Source: Lotus japonicus (Eukaryota; Streptophyta; Magnoliopsida; Fabales; Fabaceae). Taken from it: a stretch of 64,000 bases of DNA. A program made the translations under genes and the position numbers. Each line of letters begins with the position of its first letter. Positions within the stretch are counted from its first letter, which is position 1. Location of the stretch: positions 62,605,633 through 62,669,632 of the forward strand of contig NC_080042.1 in the NCBI RefSeq assembly GCF_012489685.1, written 5' to 3'. Below are positions 57,078 to 64,000 of the stretch, piece by piece. The notes under the pieces are model-generated. The model was not told the DNA's origin, ran no database searches, and saw only the letters and a program-made list of their open reading frames with translations.

Positions 57078-57994
57078 CCCTTATCACATGTTGGTTGTAT
57101 ATCTACTCTATTCCGTGAGTTGACCCTAGCGCCTTGGCTTTGGTTTCATGTTTGTGTTTGGGCGGTCGGCCTGCTGCCAGATGTCGACGGTGGATTGGGT
57201 TTCGATGGTCTCTCCCTCGGGGGGGGATCAGGTTTGAGCTGGTTGACTGACATGCCCCACCGTTTGGGTGATCTATCTTGTGGGTCATCGGGCGACGTAC
57301 CGGGGAAGGGTCATGGAGGACCGCACTGACGAGCGGGGACGTCTGACGAAAGGAGTTCTACGACGCGTGGAGCTGAGCTTCAACTTACCGACTTCAGCTC
57401 GCTGTGGACTCGGTACCGGGAGGGTAGGTTTTGGCAAGCGTCATATCTTGTATAGAGCTCTGATTCGTTTTGCTTTTGGGACAGGGTAGATTCCCGACGC
57501 ATGACTTTTGTGTGGTTCTCTTACTGAGGGATCACAGTGAGTCAGTCGGACCGTAGGGGTCTTTGCTTAGGCCATTTTGAGGCCGACTTTCTCCTAGTGG
57601 GTTGTAATTATAAACTTTCTTACTCACACTTCTGGGTCTGTATATATTTGCTTGCGGGCACACTACTTTGGAGCCACTGCGAGTGCGCATGACGGGAGAG
57701 TGCAGCTGAGGCTGTACATGTGTATATATTTGTATATTGGTTAGTTAGTGTTGGGTTATGTCTTTAATTTCTATCGCTTTATTTAAAAGGACTTAAACGA
57801 AAAAAAAAAATTACCTGTTTTCCGCGTAAAGTTTATTTTTTGTTACTAAAGTGACACCTGGAAATCGGGGTGTTACAATCACTATAATTGATATTAGAAA
57901 TAGGTTACACTAATGTAATTAATTTAACTTATATGATTATAAATATAATGATAACTCAATTATGAAAACCTTCAAAATCATATATTGTGGTGGC

Positions 57995-59053
57995 AAATTC
58001 TCTGGTACATGAACTGTTTTTTGGGTATGGTACATGAGTGATGTGAGCCACTAAAATAAATACACATGTAATATTTATTGTTATTAATATTAAGATATAG
58101 AACTTAAATTAATTATAGAAAAGTCCCTAGATTTTCTGCCTCTTCCCCAAACACCTTAGCCTTCACATCTACCCTAGATTTGCAGAAATAAAACCCAATA
58201 CCCCTTTTGATTTCAGATCACTATCCTCCATCTCCAACCTCCAAAACCCCACAATTGCAGAAACAGAAGTGCAGAACCCAAACCCTAAACCCTAAACCTA
58301 GATCACCCTCTCCCATCCCCAACCTTTGAATTCAAGAGGATCTGATGTACGTTCATGAAGTAAGAGGATCTCATGTACCCATGTGTGCTATGTTCAATGT
58401 TTTGATGTTGGAAGTTGTTGTATCTCCTTCATCGTCGTGTCTGTTTCCCGTCTGTGTTCGTTTCCCGCTGATCTGGATGTGAGGAATGAGATTTCTAGGT
58501 TTTGAATGGTTGAAGGGTCTTGTCTTCTATTGGGTGAGAGATTATTGGTTTGAAGGATATCTAGCTTTGAAAGGTTTCTGGGTTCTGTTATGGGTGAGAT
58601 AGAGAAAGAAAAAGAAGAAGACAAAGCAATTGGTGTGAGATTGAGTTCTGCCATGCTAATCAGCATACATTTAGAATCAAACTAGGATCCTTTTTGCCTA
58701 TGAGGGTTATAGTCTATACCCAACGAGATTGGATTCACCATGTATCAAAGGTGCGACAGCAGAGGCTACGCGCATTAATCTTTACCTTTAGGCGAGTTTT
58801 TTGATTGGCAGAGGCGAGCATTTTTGTAAATCTGCATCTAGCATTCTAGATGAAATTGAAGAAAATAAGAACTATTGAATATTGATTTAAAAGTGGGTTA
58901 TTAAGTAAATATTTAATGAATAAGGATAAATTAGAAAATAATATCTAGTCATCACTCACTTATTCATATCATATTAAATGAACTCATATTGTTGGTCCAT
59001 GTCACTCATGTACCGTACACCCATCTGAATTTCTGGGCACCGGAGCAAGCACC
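57995..59053. mobile_element. Non-autonomous TIR element
   Basis: GTGGTGGC flanks it at 57987-57994 and 59054-59061, an 8-bp direct repeat. Inverted subterminal blocks share GGTACATGAGTGA, and the outer ends share CTCYGGT. There is no transposase. The interior has a promoter-leader-like block with AAACCCTAAACCC near 58285, perhaps captured gene 5' sequence. An 8-bp duplication points to hAT; ends of 40-50 bp could also fit a Mutator-like element. Confidence 0.5.
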
Positions 59054-61900
59054 GTGGTGGCTACAAACTATTGATTAGTCTTTATTTGACCATAAATTTT
59101 GTGATTTGCTTATTAGTTGGAGCAATAATTAAGTTGATTTTGCACCCTTTGGTTTTCCCGCATTTAATGTTTATTTATTTTGTGAGAATTTTTGTTTAAT
59201 ACTATTATAGTATAGTGATATATATATATATATATATATATCAATAAATACACTTACTATGTATTGTAACATTCATTCAATGCAATGAATCATTCCATTC
59301 TCTAACAAAGAGGTAAAGTAAGGAGCAAAATGCAATACCTTAAATGATCAATGAGATCTCTGGCAGGGCCATCAATATTTAGCGCTTCCAATAAGCAAGG
59401 CCCATTTCACCATGAACAAGTGGTTTTTTCCGGTCTTGTGATTGAGTTTGATCCCATAAGTCCCGATGTAGGTAAAAAAAAAACACATGTGAATAAAAAA
59501 TTAATAACATTAGTTCATTCAGCAATCCAAAAGTTGGTCAAGAGGTTCATTAAATATAGTTTTCCAATGTAATTTTTCATAAAGTTGTTTAGACAATGTT
59601 CCAATGTAACAAAAAAAAAGTTACTTTAGAGAATTAATTAAAAGGCCAATATCTTGCTATATATTGTATCCAACCTTTTTTTAGGACTGAAATCATCTTT
59701 GCTTTAATTTCAACATATCTAACAGTACATCAGCAATGAAAGTTCACCACAATTGCATAAGCACAAAAGAAATAAGAAAAAAAAGGGGCGGGGGAGAAAG
59801 AGAACATTTCTCTTGACCAGTTCACAATTGGATGGTCCATTTTGTTGACCACAACAAAAAGTTTGGGTATTCCCAAATATTTTGCTATTTGGTCAATTTC
59901 ACTAATCTATCCACCTTTCAGAATACCGGTTTCAAACTCTACTCAAAGAAGAAATTGCCTTATGAAACACAATATAGGAGGATGCTTGAAAAATATCATG
60001 AAACTTTGGAGAATTTTTTGGCTAAGAAGTTATATATTGCAATATAATCCAAAAATATTGTTATCACTCAAATTATGAGAAAAACGATGTAGGCATCTAA
60101 ACATTTAAACTTAACCGTTCAAAATATAAAATAAGTAATTGATGTAAAAGCTTGGAACAAAGTGAATGTATTAGACTCTATGATGTAATAAAATAAATTT
60201 TATTTTTAATCGTACGTATATTTATAAGAAATAAAAAATCAATTACATTAAATTTTTATATTGCAAGGCGATAATCATATTTAGATGTGATTGCATGGTA
60301 GAAGTTATAAAAAATGCGCATGTTTTATGGGTTTATTGTCATAATTTTGATGTTAAAATGAACTACATCGATGCCACATAATACGAAATATTGCATGCAA
60401 GAATTGTAATAACCAAGTTTTAAACCAATCACAAGGGTTTGTTGGAAATCATGGAGGGTGGGGTGATAAAGTAAAAACCAACAATATTAAGCCATGTACT
60501 ATTCTTGCATCTCGTGAAAGAGGATTTTGTAACATGAAGCATTAGTGAATGAACAAATAGTTAAGAGGAACACTTTATGGATTAATATTTAGCCACATAC
60601 TATTCTTCTTTTCATCTTCCTCTTCTCATGAAGATAGATTTGATACTTTAGCTCATGCTCTTCTTTTCTATATTCTTCATTTCTCAAGATTTAACTCTAA
60701 AGTTCATCTTCTTTTCTTTCTTTTCATCTCTTCATTTGAATTTGACTCTTCAGCTTTGATTCATTGTGATTGCCTCTCATCAAATCAACATTCTCTCACA
60801 ATAATCAGCTCTGTCGAACTAACTTCAACTTATTTCAACAACCTTCTATCTTTCAATTGCATATGCTATTTATACCAAGTTCAGAAAAATGATTGTTTCA
60901 CTGTGTGAGACTTGATGAGTGTATGCAGTGAACATTAGAGTTGAAACTAGCAGTTCTAATCACAAGTACTTGATATCAGATACTCTTATTTGTGTAAGAC
61001 GGATGAAGACTTTTGGTGTTGTTTAGAAATGTTATGGAGCAGATCTTCATCGCCCATAATAGATGTAGGATGTACTTGGTTGCTTGATTCCATCTTATCA
61101 TGTTCAGGCTTAGTTTGAATTTGAGTAGCCTCTTGACCGTTGAAGTTTGTGCTTGATAAGACATTTCTTCTTTTGTCTTGTAGGCGTTCTTCATAGCTTC
61201 TGTGGGTTTGACAACTTTGTACTTCCGATTTACACTATGTGTTAGGCTCAACTAGTCACATGTGAACTGACATAGTGTTTGACTTCGGTTGCTTGCTTCT
61301 AGTTGCTTCTTCATGAGACTCATTCATTTTCTAATTACTTGAGTCGTCATGACTTTGATTCTCCTTTGGATATAAACATTTTCCTATTGAGGCATGACTT
61401 AGATTGCTTTCAGGAAGACAAGATTATACTTTACTGTCTTCAGTTATTTTTCTTGAACGCTAATAGCTTTCTAAGTTCTGGAGTCTTCAAACAATGTCTT
61501 CAGACGATGTTCGTGGACTTCATACTATTATGAATTTGGACGATACTATATCATAGTCTTTGCAGATTTGGAATTTAATGCTTGTGTTGACTTTGATACT
61601 TTACCTTTCTCTTCAAGTCTTCGACGTTTCTTTCTTGAGCTTGTCTTATCCTTTCTTCATGTTTGATATTCTGAACAAGCTTCTTCTTGACTTTCTTTGT
61701 CTTGTCTTGATCTTTATCATCTTTTCTAGGTCTTCATGTTGATCTTAGCTTTGTCATGAAGCTTTGTTGTTTTTATCACTGTCCTTACTACTTTGTTATG
61801 GTATTCTTTGCTTTGACTTGTATTCATTTTCTTGTTCTAGTCACCATTGTTTTGTCATCATTAAAACATATTAAACTATACGTTCTTCTAGAGGGATAAC
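59054..61900. other. Intergenic, no gene recognised
   Basis: Contains a TA microsatellite (59217-59240) and short frames. One at 59345-59470 reads GPFHHEQVVFSGLVIEFDPI up to a GTAAAA donor-like site. Another at 59930-60046 reads KLYSKKKLPYETQYRRMLEK. They may be decayed exons, but I cannot name a source. Confidence 0.4.
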
Positions 61901-62182
61901 ACATTTAGACCTTACACAAATCATGTGGAGAGGCAAACCACCGAGCAAAAAAGAAGGACATAATGCAACAATTTGGTGTTTCCATTGCCGAAGAGTCACG
62001 ACCATCCACATCAACATTGCGGCTACTAAGAGCACCACGCACCGAAATGATAGGAAGGGAGGTGCGCCACGCCACCTCGCGGCATTGGGGAAGGGCCAGG
62101 GAACTCCACAACGTTTTCCATAATTATTAATTTTGTATATATATTATTAATTTTGTATTTTCGATAAAGGGAGAAACAAGTG

Positions 62183-62293
62183 TCTATATAGTTGTATAGT
62201 GATTTGTTTTAAGGTTCAATTTTCAACATTATCTACTCTACTGCACTCATTGTTTATCTTCAATCGTACTTCCCGCTCACATGAACATGCCTC
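62183..62293 (+). pseudogene. Start of a second F-box gene, cut by an LTR at codon 5
   Basis: Sequence from TCTATATAGTTGTAT (62183) to ATGAACATGCCTC (62281-62293) matches the promoter, leader and first codons of the F-box gene at 2189 (ATGAACATCCCTC), with similar spacing. The LTR starts directly after. The rest of the gene is not in the window; it may resume beyond 64000. Confidence 0.75.
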
Positions 62294-64000
62294 TGTAACA
62301 CCCCCCCATTTTCTGATTAGTAGAATATTTATTAATTTATTTTAATCATTATTAGGTTATATAGTGATTTGAATAAATATGTGATTTCACTATATAATAA
62401 GGTGATTATGAGTTTTTATTATATAATAAGGTAATTAAGTGATTTTATTAGATAATTAAATGATTATGTGATATTGATAAATAAGGTTGTTAGGTTTTGG
62501 TAGGAATAGTTAGGAGTGGAGCCCACTAGTGTTACTAGTTTAGGGTTAGGAGTGAAATAAATAGAGAGAGAAAGAAAAATAAGGATTAGAAGAGCAGAAG
62601 GAGAGAACACGTGAATGAGAAACGAAGAGGAGCAGAAGGAGAGAACACGTGAAAGAGAGAAGAAGAGGAGCAGAACAAGAAACACGTGAAAAGGGGGAGG
62701 AGAAGAGAAAAAGTGGAGAAAACCTAGAGTTGATCTACAAGAGGTAAGGGTTTGAATTCATGTTCTCTGGATTGGTATGATAGTGGATAATGATAGAAAG
62801 TCTGATTTAGGAACCCTAGGATGCAATTTTTTCTAAACTGAAGGTGGATAGTTGAATTTAGGGTTATGAATTGCGGGTGGAAGAGAGGGGGTAGCGCGCC
62901 GCGCATGAGGCTGCAGAAATTTACGAGTTCTTGAACCCTATTTATAGTTGTGTTAATGACCAAATTTGAAGAAGTAGTCTTCGCCCTTTCTGTTATAAAA
63001 CTTTTGTCGTTGGTTTCACGTCATTCCGACGTCTGTCGCTCGAGTTATATGCGTTTTAGTGAGGATAGGTTAAGCTGTCTCATTTCTCACGAACTGCTGT
63101 TAGTGTTAGCTTTTTCCTGAATTTTTTACTTCAAATTTCGACTTGAAAATTTACAGGGATTTACAAAACGTGTATAGGGAACCATGATAAAAAATATTGT
63201 ATTTTTCTGAGTGTATTTGAGGTATTTAAAAAATATCCTAGGTTGTTGTACTGTTTATAACCGTTTTGAATAAAATGAGTCAGTTTAGGTGCAAATGTTG
63301 TTTTCGAAAAAAGATATGGTGCGCGCGTGTGGTGATGCGCAAGGCGCGGTGGCACGCGGCCATGGTGAGGGTTGCGCGCGAGGGAGGTGCCGCATGTAGG
63401 TAGTGGTGCGCGCATGAGGGGGATGGTGCAGGGAGATGACGAGTTTTTGGGGAAAATTAGGAAGAATCTAGTTTTTGTATAATAGTTGCAGAACCTGTTA
63501 TATATGAATTATATTTAATTTACATCTGTTTAATAGTTCATTATATGATGTTATTTCTGAATTGATGTTATGTTTTAAGTTGTTAAGTTACTGTGATTGC
63601 AAGTTGTGTGATTGATAACATGTAAGTGTGTGTTTTGTGAAATTGGAGATGATTTGATTTATTGAGCTGGTGATGAATATGCTAAAATAATTAAGACTTG
63701 GAGATGGTCTGAATATGCATATGTTAGTTGAGTTTTGCACAATACACTGCATAGTTGTCAAGAGGAAATGTTTGCTAATTCTCGTGGAGGCTAGTGACTT
63801 GTCCCAAAACTAGAGTGGTTTTGAAAGCCTAGAGCGAGGGCTTTATTGGTGGTTATCTGTCTGGAGTGGACGCGGTAATACCGCTAAGGATAACAACTTT
63901 GGTACCAAAGACATTTGCACGGGTCTCACTTGAGTCATATGTGTTAGGGAGTTGTTGATGTTAATTAATGATAATTGTGATATTTTTTGAGATTTGATGT
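62294..64000 (+). repeat. Start of a long LTR (Tekay/Del type), running off the right edge
   Basis: Begins TGTAACACCCCCC. Non-coding, with an AG-rich leader block (62560-62720), GAGGTAAGGG donor-like sequence near 62741, and GC-rich GCGCGC stretches near 63320-63420. The start motif is the mirror of the GGGGTGTTACA end at 57877. Confidence 0.65.

Larger units (their letters stand above)
54181..57877 (+). repeat. Long LTR-like region, probably solo LTR of a Tekay/Del-type element
   Basis: It ends CGGGGTGTTACA at 57877, the mirror of the TGTAACACCCC start seen at 62294. Long LTRs with these ends are typical of plant Tekay/Del chromoviruses. The region is non-coding, has a CT-rich leader-like block, a splice-donor-like GAGGTAACTAG near 55010, a minisatellite and a hairpin array. 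The left end is uncertain (about 54150-54190) and no target duplication was found. Confidence 0.5.

Noticed and set aside
57120..57489. ORFs of 69-73 codons on the plus strand
   Set aside because: They lie in the GC-richer end of the LTR-like region and have no conserved motif.
58280..58302. Interstitial telomere repeat (AAACCCTAAACCC)
   Set aside because: Only two to three units; a promoter telobox or chance is more likely.

Overview
The window is plant nuclear DNA from a eudicot, most likely a legume-type genome. Genes have introns with GT..AG borders, there are F-box/FBA and HAK/KUP/KT proteins, and the retrotransposons use plant tRNA primer sites. The species cannot be fixed from sequence alone.

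Only two genes look intact. One is a single-exon F-box/FBA gene at 2189-3394. The other is a nine-exon HAK5-like potassium transporter at 12026-15599 whose exon lengths sum to a clean 748-codon frame. A truncated FAR1-domain gene lies at 17840-18712 on the minus strand. Small gene relics include an eRF1 fragment near 46.9 kb, an AT-hook fragment near 48.5 kb, and the first codons of a second F-box gene at 62281, cut by an LTR.

The rest is layered mobile DNA. From left to right: an LTR edge and tandem repeats (1-1.9 kb); a tRNA-derived SINE remnant next to the F-box promoter; a hAT-like non-autonomous element with an LTR-like insertion (6.9-7.8 kb); a complete gag-only Copia element with LTRs, PBS, PPT and a 5-bp target duplication (8539-10613); a hairpin region next to RNase H-like sequence (19.5-20.0 kb); and a three-level nest at 20501-46595.

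The nest is the main structural surprise. Its outer element carries PPT-LTR units next to an antisense-type ORF, as in Tat-lineage Ty3/gypsy elements. Both ends of the insertion are the same (U5) LTR end facing outward, and the whole is flanked by GGGTT. Its right side is a tandem array of a 1.84-kb LTR-ORF unit. A SIRE-like Copia element (29485-46238, duplication TTCTA) sits in the last LTR of that array. A coding-free LTR element with three LTRs and two internal regions (35709-41573, duplication TTTAC) sits in the SIRE-like pol gene.

Further right are a TRIM (47770-48172), a non-autonomous Helitron (49265-53797), and a long LTR-like region ending in GGGGTGTTACA near 57877. That region holds a 30-bp minisatellite and an array of six back-to-back hairpins with one shared loop and changing stems. 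A TIR element (57995-59053) and the start of another long LTR (62294 to the window end) follow. The two intact genes show no functional link to each other; they are islands among repeats.
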